From CAIUMH01 sp963758555 (GTDB lineage Bacteria; Actinomycetota; Acidimicrobiia; Acidimicrobiales; RAAP-2): 64,000 nt of DNA. Below, in pieces: positions 16,010-25,693 of this stretch. Position 1 is the stretch's first letter; every line of letters starts with the position of its first letter. Where the stretch lies: positions 434,001 to 498,000 of the forward strand of contig CAVWVW010000003.1 in NCBI GenBank assembly GCA_963758555.1, written 5' to 3'. The notes under the pieces were generated by a model. That model saw nothing but the letters and a program-made list of their open reading frames with translations. It made no database searches and was not told the origin of the DNA. The position numbers and the translations under genes are program-made.

Positions 16010-19000
16010 ATGTACCTGAAGCGTTTGACGATGAAGGGGTTCAAGTCCTTCGCTGATCCGACGACGCTTGAGCTCGAGCCAGGCGTCACCGTCGTCGTCG
16101 GTCCCAACGGATCGGGCAAGTCCAACGTCGTCGACGCCGTCACCTGGGTTCTCGGCGCCCAGGGCCCTCGAGCGCTGCGCAGCGCCAAGATGGAAGACGT
16201 CATCTTCGCTGGCACCGCCTCTCGGCCCCAGCTCGGTCGGGCCGAGGTGGCCCTCACCATCGACAACGCTGACGGAAGGCTTCCCGTCGACATGGCTGAG
16301 GTCACCATCAGCCGCACGCTGTTTCGCTCAGGTGACTCTGAGTACGCCATCAACGGCGCCCCATGCCGCCTGCTCGACGTCCAAGAGCTGCTGAGCGACT
16401 CTGGGGTCGGTCGTCAGCAGCACATGATCATCGGCCAGGGCCAGCTCGACGCCGTGCTCAACGCACGGCCCGAAGAGCGGCGGGCGGTGATCGAAGAGGC
16501 TGCTGGGGTGCTCAAGCACCGCCGTCGCAAGGAGCGTGCCGAGCGCCGCTTGGCCGCCACCCAAGAGAACCTGGAGCGCTTGGGTGATCTCGTTCGAGAG
16601 GTGCGTCGTCAGATGCGCCCCTTGGAGCGCCAGGCGGTGGCGGCTCGAAGCCACACCACCCTGGCCGCCGAGCGAGAGGCGCTCAGGCTGTTCTTGGTCG
16701 GACGTGAGCTCTTCGAGCTGACGGAGCGGTCGACGACCACCGCAGCAGCCCTCAAGGAGGCGGAGGGTGACGAGCGCGAGCTGCGAGCGACGATCGACGC
16801 GCTCGACGCCGAGGCCTCGACGATGACCTCGGCCCTCGCCCATGACCAGGCAGAGGACCTTGCTCGCTCGGTCGCCCAGGTCCAGAGCCTCTTAGAGCGC
16901 GCTCGGGGGCTCAGGGCGGTCTTGGCCCAGCGCTCCCGCGGGGTCTCCCAGGCTCTTGAGGCGTCGGCGGACGCTGACGTGGTGGCGTCGCTCGAGGCCG
17001 ACAGCGCACGGCTCGCCGGCGAGGTCGCCCTGGTCGACGAGGAGTCGGCCGGGCTGAGCGCTGAGCGAGAGGCGCTGCGTGAGGCAGAGCTGTCACTCGC
17101 TCGTGCCCAAGAGGAGTACGACGCCACCTGGGGCGGTGGCCAAGACGAAGACGCCGTCGAGGCGCTGTCTCGAGCCCGTGAGCGCACCGAGCTGCTGGAA
17201 CGTGCGCTCGGCGTGCGTCAGCAGGCTGCTCTCGATCTCGAGGAGCGACGTGAGCGCCTGGCTGCGCGCCACGAGCAGCTCGCCCTCGACCAAGCGGCAT
17301 CGGTCGAGGCCGTCGCGCTCGCCAGCGCCCGAGCCGATGAGCTCAAGCTCGAGGCACGCCAGGCGATCAACGACCACGCCGAAGCCCTCGAGGCGCTCCG
17401 ACGAGCCGAGCAAGAGGCACGAGCCGCTGAAGCCGCGGCCGCCCGGGCCACCGCCAGGGCGGAGTCGCTCGCTGGCGCCCTTGACGAGCTGACAGGCAGC
17501 TCGGGGCGCGAAGCGCTCAAGGAGCTCGACGGCGTGGTGGGCTCGCTGGTCGATCTCTTGGAGGTCGCACCGGGTTGGGAGCGCGCGGTGGAGTCGGCAG
17601 CGGGCGCTGCGGTGGCGGCCATCGTGGTCGACGGGCGTGCGTCAGCGCGAAGCGCACTGGAGAGCCTTCGGCGACAAGGGGCCAGCGGCATGGTCATCGC
17701 CGCCTCGGATCTGCCCGTGGTCTCGCTCGAGGGCCTCCCTCGGGGCGCCGACCCGGTGCGCCGACACGTGTCGCTCCGAGCAGGGGCCCCGAGCTCAGCC
17801 GAAGGTGTTCTCGATCGGCTCTTCGGCTCGGCGGTCCGCATGGGCAGCCTTGAGGACGCGCTCGATCTGGCGCTCGATCGACCTGAGCTCGTGGTGGTCA
17901 CTCCCGAAGGCGACCGCTTCTCGTCGAGCGGCTGGCGGGTGAGCGCCGGAGCGGGCGTCGTGACGGCGGCAGCCGTGGAGCGCTCCACCTTGGAGGCGGC
18001 TGACGCTCGGGCGACGGCGACCCAGAAGATCGATGCCCGACGGGCCGCCGATGACGCAGCGGTGAGTGCGGGAGAGGCCTTGGCGCTGGCTCAGCGGGAA
18101 GCGGATCGCTCGGTCAGCGACGTCGAGGCTCGCCAGCTCGCGGTGCGCGCCGGGCAGCGAGGCTCTCGAGCGGTTGACGGCTGAGATCGAAGAGACGCTC
18201 GCCCAGCTCGCTCTCGCCGCAGCGGCGGTGACGGACGAAGAGGGCGCGCTGCTCATGGTGCGCGCCACGCTGCCTGAGCTCGAAGAGGCGGCGTCGCGCG
18301 CCGAGGAGCGCGCGTCGTGGGTGGCCCAGGCCAAGGCGACGGTCGAGGCCCACCAGCACCAGGTGCTGGTCATGCGCCAGGAGCTTGAGGTGCGCGTCGC
18401 TGAGCTCACCGAGCGCCGGCGCACCTTGGTCGAGCGAGTCGAAGCGGTCGAGCACCGCCTCGAAGGTCACGTCGAAGCGCGCTCGAACGCTGCGGCAGCC
18501 AGAGAGCGCCTCGAGTCCACCTTGACGGCCATCGAGCGCCTTGATGGGCTCTGCGCGCAGGCGCACGATCGCTTGGCGAGCCTCCTTGAGTCTCGCCGTG
18601 TCGCCTACGCCGACGAGCTCCGAGCGGTCCGTGCCTCCGGTGAGCGCTTGGGACAGCTTCGCTTGGAGCGCAGCGAAGCGGCCAGCGCGCTCGACCAGCA
18701 TCAGAGCCGCGTGCGGGCGCTCGAGATCGGCGCAGCGGAGACGGCGGTGCAGCGAACCCAGGTGCTCGACGTCATCGCTCGAGAGCTCGGCGTCGACCCA
18801 AGCGTCGCGCTGGAGGCCTCCGAGCCCGTGCTGCCCGAGGGCGTGAGCGCCTCAGAGCGTGCGGCGTCCCTCGAGGCAGATCTCGCCAACCTCGGCCCCA
18901 TCAACCCGCTGGCTCTCGAGGAGCTCAGCGCCCTCGAGGAGCGCCACCAAGATCTCGAGACCCAGGTGACCGACGTGCGCGAGGCACGTCGAGAGCTCCA

Positions 19001-19517
19001 CGAGGTGGTCCGGGCCCTCGACGACGAGATCATGGGGACCTTCGCTTCGGCCGCCGCTGACGTGAACGAGCACTTCAGTGCGCTCGTGGCCATGCTGTTC
19101 CCAGGCGGTCAAGGCCGCTTGGTGCTGACCGAGCCTGACGATCTCTTGGGTACGGGGGTCGAGATCGAGGTTCGCCCTGCGGGACGAAACGTGCGCCGGG
19201 TCTCCTTGCTCTCGGGCGGTGAGCGCTCGCTGGCCGCCTTGGCCTTCCTCTTTGCCGTCTTCCGCTCCCGACCGTCGCCCTTCTATCTCATGGACGAGGT
19301 CGAAGCGGCCCTCGATGACGTGAACCTGCACCGCTTCTTGGGCCTGCTCAGAGAGTTCCGCCACGAAGCGCAGCTCATCGTGGTCAGCCACCAGAAGCGA
19401 ACGATGGAGACCGGTGACGCCCTCTACGGGGTGACGATGAAGCCTGGGGGCTCGAGCCAGGTCGTCTCCCAGCGAGTCCCTGAGTCGAAGGATGAGGCGG
19501 CAGGGATGGGCGCATGA
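16010..19517 (+). CDS. smc: Chromosome segregation protein SMC (interrupted by one extra base)
   Basis: Condensin ATPase organising the chromosome. The N-terminal head has the SMC opening MYLKRLTMKGFKSFADPT and Walker A GPNGSGKSN (residues 32-40), followed by coiled coil, a hinge at about residues 490-650, a second coiled coil, and the C-terminal head with the signature LLSGGERSLAALAF (about 1066) and Walker B MDEVEAALDD. The frame changes at about 18151-18154 inside the second coiled coil; dropping one base of the CCGGG run restores RAGSEALERLTAEIEE and a 1168-residue protein, the usual length. The last codon overlaps ftsY (ATGA). Most likely a sequencing insertion. Confidence 0.92.
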
Positions 19518-20704
19518 CCGGGGTGATCATCCTCGTCGTCGTCCTGGTCGTGGTGGCGCTCGGCTTCGTGGTGTTCCGTCCGAAGCGAGGCTCGAAGATC
19601 GACGGTGGCTCGAGCGCACCTGACCAAGGCCGCGGCGAGGGCTTCTTTGACGAGCACTCGCCACCGAGCTCGGTCAGCGTGCTCGAGGAGGAGCCCGGGA
19701 GCGATCTGCTCGACGCTCCCGCGGCCCTCGAGGTCGAAGAGGACGTCTCTGGCGCCCCCGTCGAGGAGGCACCGCTTGAGGAGGCACCGGCCTACCGTGA
19801 GCGGCTGGGCCGCTCGAGAGGGCTGTTCAGCTCGCTTCGAGGACGCCTCGGCAGCGCCAAAGTCGATGAGGTCGTCTTCGACGAGCTGGAGACATCGCTG
19901 CTCAGCGCCGACGTCGGTGTGGGCACGACCGATCACGTCATGGACGCCGTACGGTCCAAGGCAGCCAGCGGTGAGCTCGATGACGTCGGCGGGCTGCTCG
20001 GGGCGGTGCGCAACGAGCTGCTTGCGCTGCTGGCCGTAGACGCTGAGGGTGCGCCGGTGGATCGCTCGCTCGAGCGGACCGCTCCGCAAGGCCACGTGCC
20101 CGTCTGGCTCTTCGTCGGGGTCAACGGGGTGGGGAAGACCACCACCATCGGCAAGCTGGCCACCGCAGAGGCTGCGGAGGGTCGAAGCGTCCTCTTGGCA
20201 GCGGGTGACACCTTCCGAGCCGCAGCGGGCGACCAGCTCGCCATGTGGGCCGAGCGCTCTGGAGCCGAGATCGTCAAGGGCGAAGAGGGTGGCGACCCGA
20301 GCGCCGTCGTCTTCGACGCCATCCAGCGCGCCGGGGCCCGCAAGGTCGACCTCGTCTTGGCCGACACTGCGGGGCGCCTCCACACCAAGGTCAACCTGAT
20401 CGAAGAGCTGAAGAAGGTCCGCCGGGTGGCCGACCGAGAGCCGGGCTCGGTGGTCGAGGTCCTGCTGGTGCTCGACGCCACCACCGGCCAGAACGGCCTG
20501 GTCCAGGCTCGCCAGTTCTCAGAAGCGGTCGGTGCGACCGGGGTGGTCTTGACCAAGCTCGACGGCACGGCGCGTGGCGGCGTGGTGGTGGCCATCGGGC
20601 GCGAGCTCGGGCTCCCCGTCAAGCTGGTGGGCCTGGGCGAGGGCGCAGCCGATCTGGTGGCGTTCGACGCTGAGGCGTTCATCGATGCCCTGCTCGAGCC
20701 CTAA
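19514..20704 (+). CDS. ftsY: Signal recognition particle receptor FtsY
   Basis: SRP receptor GTPase delivering ribosome-nascent chains to the translocon. The 396-residue protein has an N-terminal hydrophobic helix (residues 3-21, valine/leucine rich), unlike E. coli FtsY but common in actinobacteria, then an acidic linker, and the NG domain with GVNGVGKTTT (about 202), a DTFRAAA motif, DTAGRLH, TKLDGTARGG and the terminal GLGEGAADL. Overlaps smc by 4 bases; ffh follows 47 bases later. Confidence 0.96.
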   Translation: MTGVIILVVVLVVVALGFVVFRPKRGSKIDGGSSAPDQGRGEGFFDEHSPPSSVSVLEEEPGSDLLDAPAALEVEEDVSGAPVEEAPLEEAPAYRERLGRSRGLFSSLRGRLGSAKVDEVVFDELETSLLSADVGVGTTDHVMDAVRSKAASGELDDVGGLLGAVRNELLALLAVDAEGAPVDRSLERTAPQGHVPVWLFVGVNGVGKTTTIGKLATAEAAEGRSVLLAAGDTFRAAAGDQLAMWAERSGAEIVKGEEGGDPSAVVFDAIQRAGARKVDLVLADTAGRLHTKVNLIEELKKVRRVADREPGSVVEVLLVLDATTGQNGLVQARQFSEAVGATGVVLTKLDGTARGGVVVAIGRELGLPVKLVGLGEGAADLVAFDAEAFIDALLEP

Positions 20705-20737
20705 GGCGGCGCTGGAAGCACGGCTCGCAAGGTCAGG

Positions 20738-20743
20738 TAGCGT
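20738..20743 (+). promoter_or_regulatory. Candidate -10 box (TAGCGT) before ffh
   Basis: TAGCGT ends 8 bases before ATG 20752, again without a Shine-Dalgarno sequence. Confidence 0.4.
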
Positions 20744-20751
20744 CCAGAGCG

Positions 20752-22287
20752 ATGTTTGACGCACTCTCGGAGCGGTTGGAGAAGGTTGCTGGACGGCTGA
20801 GGAGCCGGGGTCGCCTCTCCGACGCCGACCTCGACGAGGCCCTCCAGGAGATCCGCACGGCGCTGCTGGAGGCTGACGTCGAGCTCTCCGTCGTCCGGGG
20901 GTTCCTCGACGGCGTGCGGGCACGCCTCACGGGCGAAGCGCTGAGCAAGGCCATCACACCGGCCCAGCAGGTCATCAAGGCCGTCCACGACGAGCTCATC
21001 CGCATCCTGGGTGGCGAGACCCTCAAGATCACCTACGCCTCCAAGCCACCGACGGTCGTCCTCTTGGCGGGCCTCCAGGGTGCCGGCAAGACGACCGCCG
21101 CGGCCAAGCTGGCGCTGTGGTTCAAGCAGCAGGGTCGCAACCCGATGCTGGTGGCCGCCGACCTCCAACGGCCCGCGGCCGTCGAGCAGCTGCGCGTGCT
21201 TGGCGAGCAGGTCGGCGTGAGCGTGTTCTCAGAGGCCACAGACCCCGTCTCGGTGGCGAAGGCCGGTCTGGCTGAAGCTCAGCGACTCGGTCGTGACGTG
21301 CTGATCGTCGACACCGCTGGTCGCCTGGCCATCGACGAGGCGCTCATGGATGAGGTCCGGCGGATCTCGGCGGGGGTCAAGCCGACCTACACGTTCTTGG
21401 TGATCGACGCCATGATCGGTCAGGACGCGGTCGCCACCGCCAAGTCGTTCCACGAGAGCCTGAGCCTTGACGGTGTCATCTTGACCAAGCTCGATGGCGA
21501 CGCCCGAGGCGGCGCCGCGCTCAGCGTCAAGGAGGTCGTGGGCCGACCCATCGCCTTCGCCTCGACCGGCGAGCGCGTCGAGGACCTCGAGCTCTTCCAC
21601 CCCGATCGGATGGCCGATCGGATCCTCGGGATGGGCGACGTCCTGAGCTTGATCGAGCAAGCCGAGAAGTCGATGGACGCCGACGTCGTCGCCAAGTCGA
21701 CCGGCAAGATGCTGTCGGGGACCTTCGGGCTCGACGACTTCGTCGAGCAGCTCGGCCAGATCCGCAAGATGGGCTCGCTCGGCGGGCTCATGAGGCTCAT
21801 GCCCGGCATGAACAAAGAGATGCGCCAGGCGGCCGATCAGATCGATGACAAGGAGATCGATCGGGTCGAGGCGATCGTGAACTCGATGACCTTGCAGGAG
21901 CGCCAAGACCCCTCGCTGATCGACGGCTCGCGGCGCCGGCGCATCGCCCAGGGATCTGGTCGCAGCGTCCAGGACATCAACCAGCTGCTCAACCAGTTTC
22001 GCCAGATGCAGAAGATGATGGGTCAGGTAGCCCGTGGCAACACTGCGGGGCTGCCAGGGATGCCCAAGGGCGGCCGGCTGGGCATGGCTCGTCAGATGAT
22101 GAAGGGTGGCCCTGATCTCGGCGAGCTCGAGGCCGCGATGGGCAAACCGGCGAAGGGAGCGGGGCTCCCCGCAGAGCTGACTGCCTTCGGGAACTCGTCG
22201 GCCACCAAGGCCGCTCCGACCCCTCGCGGGGGGTCGAAGAACAAGAAGAAGAAGGGTGGGAGGGTCACCCCACCCAAGGGCCGCTAA
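20752..22287 (+). CDS. ffh: Signal recognition particle protein Ffh
   Basis: The SRP54 GTPase that binds signal sequences and 4.5S RNA. The 511-residue protein shows the N domain, the G domain with GLQGAGKTTAAAKLA (about 107), DLQRPAA, DTAGRL, TKLDGDARGG, and a methionine-rich C-terminal M domain (about residues 320-450, with FRQMQKMMGQ and the RNA-binding SRRRRIAQGSGRS). A lysine/arginine-rich tail ends the protein. It works with FtsY, encoded just upstream. Confidence 0.97.
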   Translation: MFDALSERLEKVAGRLRSRGRLSDADLDEALQEIRTALLEADVELSVVRGFLDGVRARLTGEALSKAITPAQQVIKAVHDELIRILGGETLKITYASKPPTVVLLAGLQGAGKTTAAAKLALWFKQQGRNPMLVAADLQRPAAVEQLRVLGEQVGVSVFSEATDPVSVAKAGLAEAQRLGRDVLIVDTAGRLAIDEALMDEVRRISAGVKPTYTFLVIDAMIGQDAVATAKSFHESLSLDGVILTKLDGDARGGAALSVKEVVGRPIAFASTGERVEDLELFHPDRMADRILGMGDVLSLIEQAEKSMDADVVAKSTGKMLSGTFGLDDFVEQLGQIRKMGSLGGLMRLMPGMNKEMRQAADQIDDKEIDRVEAIVNSMTLQERQDPSLIDGSRRRRIAQGSGRSVQDINQLLNQFRQMQKMMGQVARGNTAGLPGMPKGGRLGMARQMMKGGPDLGELEAAMGKPAKGAGLPAELTAFGNSSATKAAPTPRGGSKNKKKKGGRVTPPKGR

Positions 22288-22290
22288 CAT
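22285..22290 (+). promoter_or_regulatory. Candidate -10 box (TAACAT) for rpsP overlapping the ffh stop
   Basis: TAACAT begins with the TAA stop codon of ffh and lies 81 bases before the rpsP start, leaving a leader of about 75 bases. An identical hexamer overlaps the stop codon upstream of rplS. Confidence 0.35.
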
Positions 22291-22371
22291 TGGTGGACCC
22301 GCTTCGACGATCTGGCGTCGGGTGGCCTACCTCGTGCAATTCCAGACTTCTCCATCGAAGGGATCGAGTTC

Positions 22372-22659
22372 GTGGCAGTCAAGCTCCGCCTTGTGCGGAT
22401 GGGTAAGAAGAAGCAGCCGACCTACCGAGTGGTGGCGGCCGACAGCCGGAGCCCCCGCAACGGTCGGTTCATCGAGATCTTGGGCACCTACGAGCCGCGC
22501 GGCATCTCCGCCGCTGAGCCTGAGACCGTGGTCAAGATCGACAACGACAAGGCCGTCAAGTGGCTCAGCGAGGGCGCGCAACCCACCGAGCGCGTGGCCG
22601 TCCTGCTCAAGAAGTCTGGCGCCTGGGAGCAGTTCGAAGAGCTCAAGGCCTCGCGATGA
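22372..22659 (+). CDS. rpsP: Small ribosomal subunit protein bS16
   Basis: A 95-residue ribosomal protein starting (GTG) VAVKLRLVRMGKKKQPTYRVV, with the S16 signature VVADSRSPRNGRFIEILGTYEP. Full length for the family. It overlaps khpA by 4 bases (ATGA) and begins the conserved rpsP-khpA-rimM-trmD-rplS order. Confidence 0.97.
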   Translation: MAVKLRLVRMGKKKQPTYRVVAADSRSPRNGRFIEILGTYEPRGISAAEPETVVKIDNDKAVKWLSEGAQPTERVAVLLKKSGAWEQFEELKASR

Positions 22660-23066
22660 GCGACTACGTCGAGGGTGACATCAACACGATCGACGACGCC
22701 GATGGCTACGACGATGAGGTCGAGCTCGACGACACCGAGCTTGAGGACGCTGAGCTCGACGACACCGACGTTGACGATGCCGAGCTCGACGAGGTCGATG
22801 ACAACGCCGGGAACTCAAGTGTCGGCTCTGAGCCTGAGCGCGTGCTCACCTACCTGGCCCGCTCGCTGGCTCGGGATCCCGAAGCGGTGATCGTCGAGGC
22901 CGACGAGCGCGGCGGCAAGCTGAAGCTCTCGCTGCACGTGGGCCAAGGCGACATGGGTCGCGTCATCGGCCGTCGTGGTCGCACCGCCCAGGCCATCCGA
23001 GCCCTCGTGGCCGTCTCGGGTGCTCGCACCTCGGTGGCGACGAGCGTCGACATCGTCGACGACTGA
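22656..23066 (+). CDS. khpA: KH-domain RNA-binding protein KhpA with acidic N-terminal extension
   Basis: The C-terminal about 76 residues form a single KH domain with the GXXG-type motif in GRVIGRRGRTAQAIRALV, matching the KhpA family located between rpsP and rimM. Unusually, the first about 55 residues are a highly acidic low-complexity stretch of repeating D/E-L-D-D/E units, roughly doubling the normal size (136 versus about 75). The extension has the same start overlap (ATGA with rpsP) and no better internal ATG, so it seems to be translated. Confidence 0.9.
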   Translation: MSDYVEGDINTIDDADGYDDEVELDDTELEDAELDDTDVDDAELDEVDDNAGNSSVGSEPERVLTYLARSLARDPEAVIVEADERGGKLKLSLHVGQGDMGRVIGRRGRTAQAIRALVAVSGARTSVATSVDIVDD

Positions 23067-23074
23067 GCTCACCG

Positions 23075-23545
23075 GTGTCACCCGACCTGCTTGAGGTCGG
23101 CCGCATCACCAAAGCCCACGGGCTCAAGGGCGAGGTCGTCGTCCAGCTCTGGAGCGACCTGCTCGACCGACTCGATCCGGGCTCGGAGCTCTCGACGGAC
23201 CAGGGCAGCCTGACAGTGCTGTCGTCGAGGACCTACCAGGATCGCTACCTCGTCTTCTTCGAGGGCTTCGTGGAGCGCACCGCAGCCGAGGGCCTCCAAG
23301 GCCTCGTGCTCAGAGCCGAGCCACGTGAGGTGCCCGGCACCTTGTGGGTCCACGAGCTGATCGGCGCCGAGGTGGTCCTCCTCGATGGCTCCGCCGTCGG
23401 AGTGGTGGCCTCCGTTGAGGCCAACCCCGCCTCCGATCTCCTCGTCCTCGACGACGGTCGCCTCATCCCGCTGCGCTTCGTGACCACGATCGAGGCCGGC
23501 CGGCAGGTGGTCATCGATCCGCCCGACGGCCTCTTGGAGCTCTGA
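23075..23545 (+). CDS. rimM: Ribosome maturation factor RimM
   Basis: Assembly factor for the 30S head that binds uS19. The 156-residue protein begins with LEVGRITKAHGLKGEVVV, the RimM N-terminal beta barrel signature, and its second half (PRC-barrel) has LWVHELIGAEVV and GRLIPLRFV. GTG 23075 is 8 bases after the khpA stop; trmD begins 4 bases after the stop. Confidence 0.94.
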   Translation: MSPDLLEVGRITKAHGLKGEVVVQLWSDLLDRLDPGSELSTDQGSLTVLSSRTYQDRYLVFFEGFVERTAAEGLQGLVLRAEPREVPGTLWVHELIGAEVVLLDGSAVGVVASVEANPASDLLVLDDGRLIPLRFVTTIEAGRQVVIDPPDGLLEL

Positions 23546-23549
23546 GCGC

Positions 23550-24305
23550 GTGCGCATCGACGTCTTCACGCTGTTCCCCGAGCTCATCGAGCACTACTGC
23601 GCGGGCACCATCCTCGGTCGCGCTCAGCAAGCCGGCGTGGTCGAGATCAGCGCGCTCGACCTTCGAGATGGCGCCCAGGACGAGCGCCGGACGGTCGACG
23701 ACACGCCCTTCGGCGGGGGAGCGGGGATGGTGCTCAAGCCCGAGCCCATCTATCGGGCCGTCGAGGCCAGAGTGCTCGCCGCTGGTGCACCAGGGCCCTT
23801 GATCGCTCTGACACCGAGCGGTCGACGGTTCGACCAGGCCGAAGCGGAGCGGCTCAGCGAGCTCGATGGCTTCAGCCTGCTCTGTGGGCGCTACGAGGGG
23901 ATCGATCAGCGCGTCCTCGATGACCTGGTGGACGACGAGCTCAGCGTGGGTGACTTCGTGCTCGCCGGTGGCGAGCTGGCAGCACTGTGCGTGCTCGAGG
24001 CGACCGTGCGCCTGGTCCCTGGGGCCCTCGGCAACGAGGAGTCCGTGCGCGACGAGAGCTTCTCGAGCGGTCTGCTCGAGTATCCCCAGTACACCAAGCC
24101 AGCCTCCTTCCGCTCGATGGAGGTGCCGGAGGTCCTCCGCGGGGGCGATCACGCCAAGGTGGCCTCCTGGAGGAGGCGCGCCGCCTTGTCGAGGACCTTG
24201 GAGCGCCGTCCTGACCTCCTCGAAGACCTCGAAGGGCTCTCGGACGACGATCGAGCGCTGCTCGCCTCGCTGGGCTGGGTGGAGACCGGGCCTCCCAACG
24301 GCTAA
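23550..24305 (+). CDS. trmD: tRNA (guanine(37)-N1)-methyltransferase
   Basis: SPOUT-class SAM methyltransferase modifying G37 of tRNAs with G36, preventing frameshifting. The 251-residue protein begins (GTG) VRIDVFTLFPELI and has the knot motifs LTPSGRRFDQ, LLCGRYEGIDQRV and SVGDFVLAGGELAAL, plus the C-terminal helical region YTKPASFR. Full length. The TAA stop overlaps the proposed rplS -10. Confidence 0.97.
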   Translation: MRIDVFTLFPELIEHYCAGTILGRAQQAGVVEISALDLRDGAQDERRTVDDTPFGGGAGMVLKPEPIYRAVEARVLAAGAPGPLIALTPSGRRFDQAEAERLSELDGFSLLCGRYEGIDQRVLDDLVDDELSVGDFVLAGGELAALCVLEATVRLVPGALGNEESVRDESFSSGLLEYPQYTKPASFRSMEVPEVLRGGDHAKVASWRRRAALSRTLERRPDLLEDLEGLSDDDRALLASLGWVETGPPNG

Positions 24306-24308
24306 CAT
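24303..24308 (+). promoter_or_regulatory. Candidate -10 box (TAACAT) for rplS overlapping the trmD stop
   Basis: TAACAT starts at the trmD stop codon, 42 bases before the rplS ATG, allowing a short leader with an AAGGA ribosome-binding sequence. Confidence 0.35.
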
Positions 24309-24350
24309 CGTTCTTCCGCCGTTTCTTTCCTGAGCAAGGACCTGAATCCC

Positions 24351-24705
24351 ATGCACCCCACCGAGCTGATCGACCGTGACTCACTGCGCGACGACATCCC
24401 TGACTTTCGCCCAGGCGACACCGTCAAGGTCCACGTCCGAGTCACCGAAGGCAACCGCGAGCGCATCCAGGTCTTCCAGGGCATCGTGATCCGCCGTCAA
24501 GGTGGCGGCGTGTCGGAGACCTACACCGTTCGCAAGGTCGAGCTTCGGCGTGGGCGTGGAGCGGACCTTCCCGTTGCACACGCCGAGCGTGGCCAAGATC
24601 GAGGTCGAGAGCTATGGCGACGTGCGTCGCTCGAAGCTGTACTACCTGCGCGATCTCCACGGCAAGGCCGCGAAGGTCAAGGAGCGCCGCGTCGTCCGTG
24701 GCTGA
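24351..24705 (+). CDS. rplS: Large ribosomal subunit protein bL19 (interrupted by one extra base)
   Basis: The first frame (MHPTELIDRDSLRDDIPDFR to ETYTVRKV) is the L19 N-terminal half; the second frame continues SFGVGVERTFPLHTPSVAKIE and ends DLHGKAAKVKERRVVRG. Skipping one base at 24539-24540 joins them into a 117-residue protein, the normal L19 size. An essential ribosomal protein broken in mid-gene is strong evidence for a sequence error here. Confidence 0.92.
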
Positions 24706-24735
24706 GCTGCCTGTGGCCCCTGGTTCGCTCGACCG

Positions 24736-25029
24736 ATGAGCGACGAGGATCTCGAGCGCTACGAGGCAACCATCGAGCTCCAGCTCGTCCAGGAGTACAA
24801 GGCCGTCATCGGCCTCTTCAGCCATATCGTCGAGACCGAGCGCCGCTTCTATCTGGCCAACGAGGTCGAGGTCACCGTGCACTCGACGTCGAACCCCCCG
24901 CTCATCGAGCTCCAGCTCACCGACGCCTGGGTCTGGGACATGTACCGCCCCGCACGCTTCGTGCCCTCGGTGCGGGTGATGACCTATCGGGACGTCAACA
25001 TCGAACGTCTCCCTGACGCCGAGCTCTAG
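24736..25029 (+). CDS. DUF2469 family protein
   Basis: A 97-residue acidic protein (MSDEDLERYEATIELQLVQE) typical of the actinobacterial DUF2469 family (Rv2901c-like), which in mycobacteria is also found just downstream of rplS, with lepB and rnhB between. Those two genes are missing here. Function unknown; the conserved aromatic cluster VWDMYRPARFV is present. No membrane segment. Confidence 0.85.
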   Translation: MSDEDLERYEATIELQLVQEYKAVIGLFSHIVETERRFYLANEVEVTVHSTSNPPLIELQLTDAWVWDMYRPARFVPSVRVMTYRDVNIERLPDAEL

Positions 25030-25033
25030 GACC

Positions 25034-25648
25034 ATGGGCGCCGGCGCCTGGGTGCTGCTCAGCGCCATCGAGCTCGACGGACCGGGACCGGTCGGAGAAG
25101 CCGCCTTGGCTCCGCTCCGTCACCTGATTCGCGTGAGCGGAGACCGCCGAGCCGACCAGGTGGTCGTGGGCCGAGCGAGCGCCGAGGAGGGCGCCCTCGA
25201 CGGCTTCATGCTGGCGGCGGCGCTCGGCGACGAGATCGACGAGCCTGGCGACCCCGCCGTGGGCACGGTCTGCTGGCTCGGGGCGGGCCGCTCGGCGTCG
25301 GTGGCGCTTCGAGAGCTCACCTGCGTCGACCATCTGCACCCCGGGCGCGCCGCGCTGGTGCTGGCGGGGGACACTGAGCGGCTGGCCGAGGCAGCGGCCG
25401 TGGCTCGTGCCCTGCTCCACGGAGATCCAGTGACGGCGGGCGGTGCGCTCGAGCACGTGGTGGCTGCGCCCAACCTGCCGCCGCCCTCGGAGGGGATCGG
25501 CAAGCGGATCGCTCTCTTGGACACCACGCTCGGCGTGGCGCACACACTGGCCGGTGAGGTGCTGACCGTCATCCACGTCGACGATGTCTCAGAGCTGCCG
25601 CGCTTGGAAGACGCCGAGCTCGCGGTGGTGGGCACGCTGCCCACCTGA
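25034..25648 (+). CDS. Hypothetical protein with faint resemblance to luciferase-like oxidoreductases
   Basis: A 204-residue alanine-rich soluble protein beginning 4 bases after the DUF2469 stop. A central stretch reads RELTCVDHLHPGRAALVLAG, then TERLAEAAAVARALLHGDPV, then VAAPNLPPP, a pattern reminiscent of the core of LLM family flavin/F420 oxidoreductases (the HLSGGR, ExLxxLRxLLxGExV and GAPxLPPP blocks). The protein is far too short for a full TIM barrel, so it may be a truncated or repurposed LLM relative. This is a weak inference. Confidence 0.5.
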   Translation: MGAGAWVLLSAIELDGPGPVGEAALAPLRHLIRVSGDRRADQVVVGRASAEEGALDGFMLAAALGDEIDEPGDPAVGTVCWLGAGRSASVALRELTCVDHLHPGRAALVLAGDTERLAEAAAVARALLHGDPVTAGGALEHVVAAPNLPPPSEGIGKRIALLDTTLGVAHTLAGEVLTVIHVDDVSELPRLEDAELAVVGTLPT

Positions 25649-25678
25649 CGCGCAGAGCTCATCCTCGCAGCGCTGGCC

Positions 25679-25684
25679 TAGCCT
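25679..25684 (+). promoter_or_regulatory. Candidate -10 box (TAGCCT) before the secreted esterase
   Basis: TAGCCT ends 9 bases before ATG 25694; no Shine-Dalgarno sequence. Confidence 0.35.
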
Positions 25685-25693
25685 CTCGTTCCC

